From assembly GCA_963734025.1 (NCBI GenBank), contig CAVTFR010000002.1, positions 310,001 through 374,000 of the forward strand: DNA of 64,000 nucleotides, in the 5' to 3' direction. This DNA is from JACVRW01 sp963734025. Its GTDB lineage: Bacteria; Actinomycetota; Thermoleophilia; Solirubrobacterales; Thermoleophilaceae. Under the pieces are notes generated by a model. The model was not told the origin of the DNA, made no database searches, and saw only the letters and a program-made list of their open reading frames with translations. Made by a program: the position numbers and the translations under genes. Position 1 is the stretch's first letter. Each line of letters opens with the position of its first letter. Below are positions 1 to 10,647 of this stretch, piece by piece.

Positions 1-1179
1 CGGGACCCGGTCGCGGTTGACCCGGCGGAAGATCGCCCAACCCGGCATTCCCCGGTCACGGGAGAACGCATACCAGGTCCGCGAGGCGCTCGTCAGCCCT
101 GCCGCGCCGCAGAAGATCTGGCCGACGGTGGCGATGATGAGAACCAGCTTGGCCGCCCATGAGTCGAGAGCGCTGGTGAAGATCGCGCCCACGAAACCGG
201 CGCCGTCGTTGACCGCCTGCACGTCGGTCGCCGCGAACAGGAACGCAAGCAGGACGAACCAGCCGATCAGGGCCGAGAAGAAGACCGAGCGCCAGACGCC
301 CTGAGCGGCGCTGATCGCGGCGCCCTTGGTCTCCTCGGCGGTGTGCGCGGAGGCGTCGTAGCCGGTCTGCGTGTACATCGTCAGCAGGAAGCCGATCGGC
401 AGGACCAGCAGCCAGAAGCCGAGGTTGCCCGTGGAACCGTCGTGCAGGCCCGAGTTGTTGATGCGCTCGCCGAAGACGAAGCTCGCGCTCTGGTGGTCGT
501 CGGGCACGAAGATCAGGAGCGCGATGATCACCAAGACCCCGATCACGTGCCAGCCGACCGAGATGTTGTTGAACAGGGCCAGGAACTGGTCGGCGAAGAT
601 GTTGACCACCGTGTAGAAGACCAGGATCAGGAAGAAGAGCAGCCAGGTCTCGGAGAGGATGTGCGCGGTGTCCGCAAAGTTGATGCCGAAGATGTCGACG
701 CCGTAGAGGGCCAGGACCGCGTTCAGGAAGATCGCCGCGCCGTAGCCGACCGACGCCACGATCCCGACGAGGCCGACGATGTTGAACCAGCCGGTCATCC
801 AGCTCCAGCCCTTGCCGCCGAGGTCGTTAGCCCACCAGTAGGGCCCGCCCGCCGTCGGGTACCTCGAGGTCAGCTCGGCCATCGAGAAGGCCACCATCAG
901 TACGAAGAAGCAGAGGACCGGCCACCCGATCGAGGCCGCGATCGGGCCTCCGTTCTGCCACGCGAACGCGAACGTCGTGAACGTTCCGGCAAGGACCGAG
1001 ATGATCGTGAACGAGATCGCGAAGTTCGTGAAGCCGGACCAGGCCCGCGACAGCTCCTGCCTGTAGCCGAGCTCGTGGAGCCGCTGCTCATCCGCGGACG
1101 CGGTCTCGTCGACGACAGTCTGCGCGCCCTCCTGCGGAGCGGTGCCCTCGACGTCTCCGGTGCCTCCGGTAGTTGCCAC
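1..1179 (-). CDS. APC-family amino acid permease, C-terminus cut by window edge
   Basis: This is an integral membrane amino acid/amine permease of the APC superfamily. It reads from a GTG start and runs off the window after 393 codons; family members are usually around 500 residues, so roughly the last quarter is missing. A hydrophilic N-terminus of about 45 residues is followed by repeated hydrophobic helices (first near residues 48-72). The signature TGYDASAHTAEET lies at about 272-284, as in the GABA/amine branch. A strong purine-rich RBS (AGGAGGAGG) precedes the GTG and fixes the start. It is divergent from the FGGY kinase gene. Substrate is not determinable here; an amine or amino acid fits the neighbouring amine-catabolic genes (inference). 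Confidence 0.9.
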   Translation of the reverse strand, partial: MATTGGTGDVEGTAPQEGAQTVVDETASADEQRLHELGYRQELSRAWSGFTNFAISFTIISVLAGTFTTFAFAWQNGGPIAASIGWPVLCFFVLMVAFSMAELTSRYPTAGGPYWWANDLGGKGWSWMTGWFNIVGLVGIVASVGYGAAIFLNAVLALYGVDIFGINFADTAHILSETWLLFFLILVFYTVVNIFADQFLALFNNISVGWHVIGVLVIIALLIFVPDDHQSASFVFGERINNSGLHDGSTGNLGFWLLVLPIGFLLTMYTQTGYDASAHTAEETKGAAISAAQGVWRSVFFSALIGWFVLLAFLFAATDVQAVNDGAGFVGAIFTSALDSWAAKLVLIIATVGQIFCGAAGLTSASRTWYAFSRDRGMPGWAIFRRVNRDRVP

Positions 1180-1224
1180 GCCGCAACCCTCCTCCTCTTG
1201 GGCCAGCTAAATGGTGCGAAGATC

Positions 1225-1240
1225 CGACCGATGCCGGTCG
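1225..1240. promoter_or_regulatory. Inverted repeat in the permease/kinase divergent promoter region
   Basis: CGACCG, four bases (ATGC), then CGGTCG form a perfect 6-bp inverted repeat. It sits in the 98-bp gap between the divergent permease (start 1179) and FGGY kinase (start 1278). The position and symmetry suit a dimeric repressor operator, but the regulator is unknown. Confidence 0.35.
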
Positions 1241-1277
1241 CCGCGACAGTAACCCGGGTCTTCGTGCGAGTCAACAC

Positions 1278-2741
1278 ATGAGCGAACTCCTGCTCGGGAT
1301 CGACGAGGGGACATCCGCCGTCAAGGCGGTGCTCTACGACGAGGACCTGCATACGCTCGCCGAGGCGCGCCGCGAGAAGCCGCTCACCCACCCCCGCGCG
1401 GGCTGGGTGGAGCAGGATCCGGAGGCCGTCCTCGTGGCGGTCGTGGACGCGGTAGCCGAGCTGCTGCGCGACGCCGACGGCGAGATCGTCGCCTGCGGGC
1501 TCGACCATCAGGGCGAGTCGGTGCTCGCCTGGGATGCCGAGAGCGGCGACCCACTCACGCCGATCGTGACCTGGCAGGACAAGCGCTCCCAGGAGATCCT
1601 GGACGAGCTCGAGTCGGACGGCCGCGCCGAGCTCGTCCGCGAGCGCAGCAGACTGCCGCTCGACCCCTACTTCTCCGCCGGCAAGCTCGCCTGGCTGCTC
1701 CGCAACGACGAGCGCGTCGCGGCCGCCGTCGAGGCGGGCACGGCGAGGCTCGGAACGGTCGACGCCTGGCTCTGCGACATGCTCGGCGCCGGCTACGCCA
1801 CCGACCTGTCGACCGCGTCGCGCACTCAGCTGGCGGTGCCGGGCGAGCCGGACTGGGACGCCGACCTGCTGCAGGTCTTCGGCGTGCCGCACGCCGCTCT
1901 GCCCCCGCTCGTGGATACGGCGGGCGAGCTCGGCGAGCTTCGCCACCCCGACTGGCCGCGGGCGCTGCCGCTGCGGGCGCGGATCGTCGACCAGCAGGCC
2001 GCGCTCGCGGGCGCGGGCTGCGTCGAGCCGGGTCGCGTCAAGGCGACCTACGGCACCGGCGTGTTCGTGCTCGCCAACGTCGGCGAGGATCTCCCGGGCG
2101 GCGGCGCCGAAGGGCTCTTCCCCACGGTCGCCTGGCGCATCGGCGGCAGGGTCGAGTTCGCGCTCGACGGCGGCGTCTTCACGGCGGGCGCGTTGCTCAA
2201 CTGGCTGTCGGAGGATCTCGGCCTCGCGCCCGACGCGGCGGGCCTGGCGGCGCTCGCAGCGCAGGTCGAGGACAGCGGCGGCGTCAAGGTCCTGCCCGCG
2301 CTCGCCGGGCTCGGAGCGCCGTGGTGGCGGCCGGAGGCCCACGCGGTCGTCGCGGGACTGTCGGCGGCCGCGCGGCCCGGGCACATCGCGCGCGCGGCGC
2401 TCGAGGCGATCGCCTGGCGCGTGGCGGACATCCTGGCCGTCGTCTCGGAGCACGCGTCCCTGGACGTCCTCCGCGTCGACGGCGGCCTCACGCGCGACCC
2501 GCTGCTCATGCAGCTGCAGGCGGACACCGGCGGCGTGCCGGTGCAGCGCGGCGCAGTGGACGCCACCGCCGCCGGCTCGGCCGCGCTCGCAGCCGTCGGT
2601 GCGGGCATCTGGGGCTCGACGGCCGAGATCGCCGAGCGGCTGCCCGTGGGCGAGCGGACTGAGCCGAGCCGGGACGACGAGTGGCGTTCCCGCGAGCACG
2701 CGGAGTGGCGCCGCTTCGTGACCGCCGCCGCCTCCCTTTAG
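1278..2741 (+). CDS. FGGY-family carbohydrate/polyol kinase
   Basis: A 487-residue cytosolic sugar or polyol kinase of the FGGY family (ribonuclease-H-like ATPase fold). The N-terminal phosphate loop GIDEGTSAVK (residues 7-16), the GLDHQGES segment, an internal GTGVFV motif, and the C-terminal VDGGLTRDPLLMQLQAD block near residue 400 are all family hallmarks. Length matches the family (about 490-510). I use the ATG at 1278 because the protein similarity begins there, although an in-frame GTG further upstream would add 35 residues of non-family sequence. The sequence resembles glycerol kinase and xylulokinase branches, and the true substrate cannot be settled. It is divergent from the permease. 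Confidence 0.85.
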   Translation: MSELLLGIDEGTSAVKAVLYDEDLHTLAEARREKPLTHPRAGWVEQDPEAVLVAVVDAVAELLRDADGEIVACGLDHQGESVLAWDAESGDPLTPIVTWQDKRSQEILDELESDGRAELVRERSRLPLDPYFSAGKLAWLLRNDERVAAAVEAGTARLGTVDAWLCDMLGAGYATDLSTASRTQLAVPGEPDWDADLLQVFGVPHAALPPLVDTAGELGELRHPDWPRALPLRARIVDQQAALAGAGCVEPGRVKATYGTGVFVLANVGEDLPGGGAEGLFPTVAWRIGGRVEFALDGGVFTAGALLNWLSEDLGLAPDAAGLAALAAQVEDSGGVKVLPALAGLGAPWWRPEAHAVVAGLSAAARPGHIARAALEAIAWRVADILAVVSEHASLDVLRVDGGLTRDPLLMQLQADTGGVPVQRGAVDATAAGSAALAAVGAGIWGSTAEIAERLPVGERTEPSRDDEWRSREHAEWRRFVTAAASL

Positions 2742-2777
2742 CGGGTACGCCCGGCGCGATAGGGTGACGGCCCCCTG

Positions 2778-3092
2778 ATGAGGCGTTTCACCATGCTCGC
2801 CACGCTGCTCGCGACGCTCGCCCTGCTTCCGGTGTCGAGCGCCCCCGGCGCAACAAGCGCAACCGCCTCCGCAGATGCCCGTGCCGCCAGGTGCGGCAGC
2901 GTCAGCTACGGCGGCCGCACCTACGTCATGTACCACCAGGGCATCGGCTGCAGGGCGGCCCGCCGCAAGGTCCGCTACGTCCATCGCCACAAGCGCCTGC
3001 CCGGCTGGACATGCAACTCCGGCACGAACTTCCGGACCGGCGGCGGCTGCTCGCGCGGGCCCAAGCTCTTCGGCTGGCACCCCGCCGACTGA
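2778..3092 (+). CDS. Small secreted cysteine-containing protein
   Basis: A 104-residue protein with a typical signal peptide (basic MRR, hydrophobic run to about residue 20, Ala-rich cleavage region near 25-32). The mature part is basic, rich in Gly, Arg and Tyr, and has four cysteines (C39, C54, C75, C86 approximately) that could form two disulfides outside the cell. The segment YGGRTYVMYHQGIGCRAARR looks like a conserved core. I know of no function. It lies 36 bp after the kinase gene and 33 bp before the antiporter gene, in the same direction. Confidence 0.7.
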   Translation: MRRFTMLATLLATLALLPVSSAPGATSATASADARAARCGSVSYGGRTYVMYHQGIGCRAARRKVRYVHRHKRLPGWTCNSGTNFRTGGGCSRGPKLFGWHPAD

Positions 3093-3125
3093 GGGGGCAG
3101 CCGCAATCGTTGAACGGTCCCGTCG

Positions 3126-4910
<1,785 letters not shown>

Positions 4911-4919
4911 GGTGCGCCC

Positions 4920-5852
4920 ATGCACGAGGAGGTCAGCGTCCCCGAGCTGACTGAGGTGGTGGCCCGGCTCGCCGCCCTACTCGGCAAGCGCGAGGGCGCC
5001 GTCGTGCAGCTGGAAGGGGGGATCACGAACCGCAACTTCCGCGTCAACTTCGGCGGCAGCGAATACGTCGTGCGGCTTCCCGGCAAGAAGACGAACGTGC
5101 TCGGGATCGATCGCGAGGCCGAGCGCGCCGCCACCAAGGCGGCGGCCGGCCTCGACATCGCGCCGCGGGTCGCGGCAATGCTCGAGGACCCTCCCTGCCT
5201 GGTCACCGACTTCGTCGCCGGGCGCCACCCGAGCGCCGAGGACCTCCGGGGTCCGCCGCTCGTCGACGCCGTCGGCCGAGGCCTGCGCGCGTTCCACGAC
5301 TCGCGCGCGGAGCTTCCGACCGGCTTCGACACCGTCGCGCTGGCCGACGACTACGCGCGCATCGCCGCCGAGCACGGCATCGAGCCGCCGGCCGCGTTCG
5401 CCGATGCCCGGCGGCGCGCCGGCGCCATCCGCAGCGCGGTCGCGAAGCATCCCGAGCACGCGCGGGTCGCCTGTCACAACGACCTGCTCACGGCCAACTT
5501 CATCCTCGACGAGCGTGACCGGCTGCGCATCATCGACTGGGAGTACGCCGGCATGGGCGACCGCTACTTCGACCTCGGCAACTTCGCTGTCAACAACGAG
5601 CTCGGCGACGAAGACGAGGAGCGCCTCCTGACGGCCTACTTCGGCAAGCCACCCGACGCGCGGAGGATCGCCGCGCTCAAGCTGTTCCGCTACATGTCGG
5701 ACCTGCGCGAGGCGATGTGGGGCGTCGTCCAGAGCGCGATCTCGGAGCTCGACTTCGACTTCGAGGGCTATGCGTCCAAGCACTTCGAGCGCCTGACCGA
5801 GACCGGCTCGGACCCTCGCTTCGACAGCTGGCTCCGGGACGCCCGCAGTTGA
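4920..5852 (+). CDS. Choline/ethanolamine kinase-like phosphotransferase (APH fold)
   Basis: A 310-residue cytosolic small-molecule kinase with the aminoglycoside-phosphotransferase fold. The ATP-binding N-lobe starts at LEGGITNRNFRV (about 30-41), the catalytic loop is CHNDLLTANFI (about 185-195, containing the Brenner Asp), and the metal-binding motif is IIDWEYAG (about 202-209). The pattern is that of LicA-type choline kinases and thiamine kinase-like proteins. Its stop codon overlaps the TTG start of the downstream dimethylglycine/sarcosine-dehydrogenase gene, so both are probably translated together. A choline- or ethanolamine-like substrate would link it to that pathway (inference). Confidence 0.85.
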   Translation: MHEEVSVPELTEVVARLAALLGKREGAVVQLEGGITNRNFRVNFGGSEYVVRLPGKKTNVLGIDREAERAATKAAAGLDIAPRVAAMLEDPPCLVTDFVAGRHPSAEDLRGPPLVDAVGRGLRAFHDSRAELPTGFDTVALADDYARIAAEHGIEPPAAFADARRRAGAIRSAVAKHPEHARVACHNDLLTANFILDERDRLRIIDWEYAGMGDRYFDLGNFAVNNELGDEDEERLLTAYFGKPPDARRIAALKLFRYMSDLREAMWGVVQSAISELDFDFEGYASKHFERLTETGSDPRFDSWLRDARS

Positions 5853-8302
5853 GCGCACGCCGCGAGCTTCCGGGCGGCGCGCGCTGCGTCGTGATCGGGG
5901 GCGGGGTGGGCGGAACTTCGATCGCCTACCACCTCAGCCGGCTCGGCTGGGACGAAGTCGTGCTCGTCGAGCGCAATCAGCTCACCTCGGGCTCGACCTT
6001 CCACTCGGCCGGGCTCGTCGGCCAGCTGCGCGGCTCGGTGTCGCTCACGCGCATGATGATGTACTCGGTCGAGCTCTACCGGGAGCTCGGCGAGGACTGT
6101 GGCTGGGTCGAATGCGGCGGGATCCGGCTCGCGTCGAGCGAGGAGCGCATGGAGGAGCTGCGCCGCCAGGCGGGCTGGGCGAAGACGTTCGGCCTGCCGC
6201 TCGAGCTGATCTCGCCGGACGAGGCGCGCGAGCTGTTCCCGCTCATGTCGACGGAGGGCGTCCTCGGCGCAGCCTGGTTGCCGACCGACGGCTATCTCGA
6301 CCCGTCCCAGCTCACCTTCGCGCTGGCCGAGCGCGCCCGGGCCGGCGGCGTCGGCATCCACACCAATACGCGCGTGACCGGCATCGACGCGGAGGGCGGG
6401 CGCGTCACGCGCGTGCGCACCGAGCGCGGGGACATCGAGGCCGGCGCCGTCGTGATCGCCGGAGGCATGTTCGCCGCCGAGCTGGGGCGGCTCGCGGGTG
6501 TGCGCATCCCGATCGTCCCGATGTCGCACGAGTACATCGTCACCCAGCCGTTCAGGGAGCACGATCCGGCGCGACCGCTCCCGACCCTGCGCGATCCCGA
6601 CCTGCTCGTCTACTTCCGCGAGGACGGTGGCGGGCTCGTGATGGGCGGCTACGAGCGTCGCTCGGCGCCGGCCTTCCTCGACAGCGCCGGGCCCGGCTTT
6701 GATCGCATCCCGCCCGACTTCAACGGGCGGCTGCTCGAGGACGACTGGGACCGCTTCGAGGAGATCGTCGTGAACTCGCGCCGGCGCGTGCCGCAGATGG
6801 AGGACGTGCGGGTCACGCGCATGATCAACGGCCCTGAGGCGTTCACGCCGGACAACGAGTTCTGCCTCGGCGAGACGGGCGTCCGGGGCCTGTTCGTGGC
6901 GGCGGGCTTCTGCGCGCACGGGCTCGCCGGCGCCGGCGGAATCGGCAAGGTGATGGCCGAGTGGATCGACGCAGGCGAGCCCTCGCTCGACATCTGGAGC
7001 ATGGACGTGCGCCGTTTCGGCGCGCACTACCGCTCGCCCTCGCACACGCTCGCGCGCGTGCGCGAGACCTACGAGACCTACTACGACATCCGCTACCCGG
7101 GTCACGAGCGCGAGGCGGGCCGCCCGCTGCGGCTGCCGCCGGCCTACTCCTGGCACCGCGAGCACGGCGCCGCGTTCGGCGAGAAGTCGGGCTGGGAGCG
7201 GGTCAACTGGTACGAGTCGAACGCCGCGGCGGGCGACGAGACGCTGCGCCCGCGCGGCTGGGCCGGACGGCACTGGTCGCCCGCGATCGGCGCCGAGCAC
7301 CGGGCCTGCCGCGAGTCCGTGGCGCTTTTCGACGAGAGCTCGTTCGCGAAGCTCGAGATCGCCGGTCCGGGCGCCGCCGCGCTGCTGGAGTACCTGTGCG
7401 CGAACGAGGTGGCGCGGGAGGTCGGGCGCGTCACCTACACGCAGATGCTGAACCGGCGCGGCGGGATCGAGTCCGACCTCACCGTCTCGCGGCTCGCCGA
7501 GGACCGCTTCGGGATGGTGACCGGCACGGCCTTCGGCAGCCACGACCGCGAGTGGGTGCGCCGCCACCTGCCGGACGACGGCTCGGCGCAGGTCCACGAC
7601 GTGACCTCGCAGTGGGCCTGCTTCGGGGTCTGGGGGCCGCGCGCCCGCGACGTGCTTCAGCCGCTCACGCCGCAGTCGCTCGCGAGCGAGGCGTTCCCCT
7701 ACATGACGCTGCGCGAGACGACGGTCGCGGGCGCCCCGGTGCGGGCGCTGCGCGTGACCTACGTGGGCGAGCTCGGCTGGGAGCTCTACTGCCCGAGCGA
7801 GTACGGGCTCGGCCTGTGGCAGGCGCTCTGGGAGGCGGGCGCAGAGCACGGGATGGTCGCCGGCGGCTACCGCGCCATCGACTCGCTGCGGCTCGAGAAG
7901 GGCTACCGGGTCTGGGCCGCCGACATCACGCCGGACACGACCCCCTACGAGGGCGGCGTCGGCTTCGCCGTCAAGCCGGACAAGGATGCGGACTTCATCG
8001 GCCGCGACGCGCTCGCCGCGGCCGCCGAGCCACGCAGCCGGCTCTGCTGCCTCACGCTCGGCGACGCGCGCTCGGTGGCGCTCGGCAACGAGCCGGTGCG
8101 GATCGACGGGGAGATCGCGGGCCGCGTGACGAGCGGCGGCTACGGCTACACCGTGGACCGGTCGATCGCCTACGCGCACCTGCCGCCGGACCGCGCTGCG
8201 CCCGGAACAGATGTCGAGGTCGAGATCTTCGGGCGCTGGGTCGCGGGGCAGGTGGCGCGTGAGCCGCTCTTCGATCCGGACGGCGAGCGGGTGCGCGCCT
8301 AG
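5849..8302 (+). CDS. Dimethylglycine/sarcosine dehydrogenase-like FAD and folate enzyme
   Basis: An 817-residue enzyme that oxidatively demethylates an N-methylglycine, passing the methyl carbon to tetrahydrofolate. The N-terminal DAO-type FAD domain has a Rossmann motif (VIGGGVGGTSIAYH) at about 15-28 and GSTFHSAG near 48-55, whose His corresponds to the covalently flavinylated His of DMGDH. A middle FAO domain follows, and a GcvT-type folate-binding domain runs from about 480 to the end. I start at TTG 5849, which overlaps the upstream TGA as TTGA, because this gives the full family length; in-frame starts further upstream lie inside the kinase gene. It probably forms an operon with the kinase. 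Glycine betaine or choline degradation is the likely pathway. Confidence 0.88.
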   Translation: MSARRELPGGARCVVIGGGVGGTSIAYHLSRLGWDEVVLVERNQLTSGSTFHSAGLVGQLRGSVSLTRMMMYSVELYRELGEDCGWVECGGIRLASSEERMEELRRQAGWAKTFGLPLELISPDEARELFPLMSTEGVLGAAWLPTDGYLDPSQLTFALAERARAGGVGIHTNTRVTGIDAEGGRVTRVRTERGDIEAGAVVIAGGMFAAELGRLAGVRIPIVPMSHEYIVTQPFREHDPARPLPTLRDPDLLVYFREDGGGLVMGGYERRSAPAFLDSAGPGFDRIPPDFNGRLLEDDWDRFEEIVVNSRRRVPQMEDVRVTRMINGPEAFTPDNEFCLGETGVRGLFVAAGFCAHGLAGAGGIGKVMAEWIDAGEPSLDIWSMDVRRFGAHYRSPSHTLARVRETYETYYDIRYPGHEREAGRPLRLPPAYSWHREHGAAFGEKSGWERVNWYESNAAAGDETLRPRGWAGRHWSPAIGAEHRACRESVALFDESSFAKLEIAGPGAAALLEYLCANEVAREVGRVTYTQMLNRRGGIESDLTVSRLAEDRFGMVTGTAFGSHDREWVRRHLPDDGSAQVHDVTSQWACFGVWGPRARDVLQPLTPQSLASEAFPYMTLRETTVAGAPVRALRVTYVGELGWELYCPSEYGLGLWQALWEAGAEHGMVAGGYRAIDSLRLEKGYRVWAADITPDTTPYEGGVGFAVKPDKDADFIGRDALAAAAEPRSRLCCLTLGDARSVALGNEPVRIDGEIAGRVTSGGYGYTVDRSIAYAHLPPDRAAPGTDVEVEIFGRWVAGQVAREPLFDPDGERVRA

Positions 8303-9693
8303 GGGCGAATGTTCTGGTTGAGCGCGAAGACGTTCCCCGGATCCCAGCTTCGCTTGACCGCCACGAGACGTTCATAGGTCTGCGTGCCATAGACGCGCCG
8401 GACCCGGTCAGCCGCATCGTCCGACTCGTAGTTCGGGTGCGCCGCGCCGTGCCCGTATGGGGCCAGCGCCGCGGCGAACGACTCGGTCCAGCTCCGGTTG
8501 ACGGCGCTGTCGGCCGGGTCTGGCCACGCCGAGAGCGCATGGTAGGCCCAGCGCGCGTCGCGGTGTGACAGCGCCGTCGCGTGCTCGTCAACTCGGGCGT
8601 AGGCGCCGCCAAGCGGCTGCAGCAGAACGACGGTGAGCGGCGACGGGATGGCAGCCGCCGTCGCGAGGGCGGACTCGATCGCCTCGTCCGGAAGCTCGTC
8701 GAGGAAGGACGCCTTCCAGTGGTTCTGCATCCCGGGCTGATTGCCGGCGTCCTGCATCGACTGGAGCGCCACGTAGGGCAGCGGCCCCACCATGTCGACT
8801 GCCGGGCCGAGCCCGCGCAGGGGGGCGAGCAGGCGCTCCGCGGCGGCCGGGTCGCCGAAAGCGGCGACGACGATCGTGACCACGGGCGTGCCGACCAGCG
8901 TGCCTGGCACGAATTGCGCCGGCGGCGCCAGCTGGAGCACCGCACAGCCGCCGAGCTCGTCGGGCGCCGCGCGCATCAGGTCGCGATAGCGGGCCAGCAC
9001 CTCGGCACCGCGCTCCCACTCGAACATGAGCGGCCCCCCGAGGATCATCGGCCCGACGGGGTGGAGCGCCAGCTCGAAGTCGGTGACGACGCCGAAGTTG
9101 CCGCCGCCACCGCGCAGCCCCCAGAAGAGGTCGGGGTTCTCGGACTCGCCGGCACGCACGATGCCGCCGTCGGCGGTGACCATGGTCGCCGAGACGAGGT
9201 TGTCCGCCGTGAGACCGTGCATGCGCTCGAGCCAGCCCGACCCCGAGCCGAGCGTGAGGCCGGCGACGCCGGTGTGAGAGACGCGGCCGCCGGTCACGGC
9301 GAGCCCGTGCGCCTGCGTCGCGGCGTCGAGCTCGGCCCAGGTGAGCCCCGCGCCCGCGCGCACGGTCCGTGCCGCTGCGTCGACCTCGATACGCCGCATC
9401 GGGCGGACGTCGATGACGAGGCCGTCGTCGACGACCCCGTAGCCGGCCCCGGAGTGCCCGCCCGCGCGCACCGCGATGGGTAGCTGCAGCTCGCGGCCGT
9501 GCTGAATGGCGGCGGCAACGTCGCGGGCGTCTGTCGCCTCGGCGATCAGCGCCGGACGGCGATCGATGGATCCGTTGTAGACGGCACGGGCTTCGTCGTA
9601 GCGGTGGTGGCCGGGCGTCAGAGCTGCGCCGGCGAAGTTCTCGATGTGGGTGGTCGCGATCGACATGCGGTCAGCGTCGCGCCGAGTGGCCAT
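8299..9693 (-). CDS. FAD-linked oxidoreductase, berberine-bridge-enzyme type
   Basis: A 464-residue flavoenzyme of the PCMH/VAO fold. The FAD domain contains RAGGHSGAGYG (about 77-87), whose His is the usual 8-alpha covalent FAD attachment. The second attachment Cys of bicovalent BBE enzymes is replaced (VSHTGVAG), so one covalent bond is expected. The C-terminal BBE segment ends with RSWDPGNVFALNQNI. Internal ATG at 9666 is an alternative start; neither has a clear RBS. It is divergent from a LysR gene at 9735, which probably regulates it. The 3' end overlaps the stop of the convergent dehydrogenase gene by 4 bp. Substrate (sugar, alkaloid or polyketide) is unknown. Confidence 0.85.
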   Translation of the reverse strand: MATRRDADRMSIATTHIENFAGAALTPGHHRYDEARAVYNGSIDRRPALIAEATDARDVAAAIQHGRELQLPIAVRAGGHSGAGYGVVDDGLVIDVRPMRRIEVDAAARTVRAGAGLTWAELDAATQAHGLAVTGGRVSHTGVAGLTLGSGSGWLERMHGLTADNLVSATMVTADGGIVRAGESENPDLFWGLRGGGGNFGVVTDFELALHPVGPMILGGPLMFEWERGAEVLARYRDLMRAAPDELGGCAVLQLAPPAQFVPGTLVGTPVVTIVVAAFGDPAAAERLLAPLRGLGPAVDMVGPLPYVALQSMQDAGNQPGMQNHWKASFLDELPDEAIESALATAAAIPSPLTVVLLQPLGGAYARVDEHATALSHRDARWAYHALSAWPDPADSAVNRSWTESFAAALAPYGHGAAHPNYESDDAADRVRRVYGTQTYERLVAVKRSWDPGNVFALNQNIRP

Positions 9694-9734
9694 CTATGCA
9701 ACAGAACTCATCGCTCCTATTATCGTGTTTATCG
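9694..9734. promoter_or_regulatory. Divergent promoter between BBE oxidoreductase and LysR genes
   Basis: This 41-bp AT-rich gap stands out from its surroundings. TATTAT at 9718-9723 fits a -10 element for the LysR gene, and its complement GATAAT at 9719-9724 fits a -10 for the oxidoreductase gene. The promoters therefore overlap face to face, typical of an autoregulated LysR pair. Confidence 0.5.
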
Positions 9735-10646
9735 ATGCACGATCTCCGCCGACTGCGCGCCTTCCACGCCGTGGCGGAGCGCGGCTCGTTCTCCGAGGCG
9801 GCACTGGCACTCGGCTACGCGCAATCGGTTGTGTCTCACCACGTGGCGGCACTCGAGGACGAGTTCGGCCTGACGCTGATCGACCGCGCGACGCGACCGG
9901 TTCGGCCGACGGAGGCGGGCAGGCGACTGCTCGAGCAAGCCGGGCTGATTCTCGGCCAGGTCGCGGCGGCCGAGGAGGAGCTGCGGGCCCTTGCGGGGAT
10001 GCTCTCGGGCACTGTGCGGGTCGGGGCCTTCCTCACGGCCTGCACCTCGTTCGTTCCGCCCGCCCTGGCGCGCTTCGAGGCCTCGCATCCGGACGTGGCG
10101 GTCGAGCTCGAGCAACTCGAGCCGGCGTCCGCGCTCCGGCGCTTACGGGCGGGCGAGCTTGACGTCGCCGTGACCTATGACGCGGACGAGAAGCCGCCGG
10201 AGGGCTTCGAGCGGCTGCTCCTCGGCCACGATCCATACCGAATCGTCGTGCCGGCCGGTCACCGGCTCGCGCGCCGGCGCAACCTGCAGCTCGCCGACCT
10301 CGCCGGCGAGCGCTTCAACGGCCCCTCGGAGGCCGCCGGAGGTCCGTACCGAGCCATGCTCGAGCGCCTGTGCGACGAGGCCGGATTCGCGCCGGACATC
10401 GCATACCTCGTACAGGACGTGACCGTCGCGCGTGCCCTCGTCGCGTCCGGAGTGAGCGTGGCGGTGATGCCGGAGCTGGCACTCTCCGAGCCGCGTCCGG
10501 ACGTCGCCGTGAGGCCGCTGCCCGGATCCGAGCGCGCGCGCGCCGTATATGCAACGTGGCTCGGAGGCCGGCGCGTACCAGCCAGACCGGCAATGACGCA
10601 GGCGCTCGCGGACGCCGCGCTTGCACGGCTCGGCAAAGCCGGCTGA
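9735..10646 (+). CDS. LysR-family transcriptional regulator
   Basis: A 303-residue LysR regulator. The N-terminal winged helix (LRRLRAFHAVAERGSFSEAA and YAQSVVSHHVAALE, residues about 4-40) is followed by the linker helix and a periplasmic-binding-protein-like effector domain from about residue 85. I choose ATG 9735 rather than 9696 because the family begins with MHDLRRLRAF and because the -10-like TATTAT lies just upstream. It is divergent from the BBE oxidoreductase gene and probably controls it (inference from layout). It converges on the GntR gene with a single base between stops. Confidence 0.9.
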   Translation: MHDLRRLRAFHAVAERGSFSEAALALGYAQSVVSHHVAALEDEFGLTLIDRATRPVRPTEAGRRLLEQAGLILGQVAAAEEELRALAGMLSGTVRVGAFLTACTSFVPPALARFEASHPDVAVELEQLEPASALRRLRAGELDVAVTYDADEKPPEGFERLLLGHDPYRIVVPAGHRLARRRNLQLADLAGERFNGPSEAAGGPYRAMLERLCDEAGFAPDIAYLVQDVTVARALVASGVSVAVMPELALSEPRPDVAVRPLPGSERARAVYATWLGGRRVPARPAMTQALADAALARLGKAG

Positions 10647-10647
10647 C

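Noticed and set aside
897..3080. Long minus-strand reading of 727 codons over the permease/kinase/antiporter start region
   Set aside because: Arg/Ala/Pro-rich shadow of the conserved FGGY kinase on the other strand; no domain, no RBS.
5768..8179. Minus-strand reading of 803 codons
   Set aside because: Antisense shadow of the dehydrogenase gene; composition typical of high-GC antisense frames.
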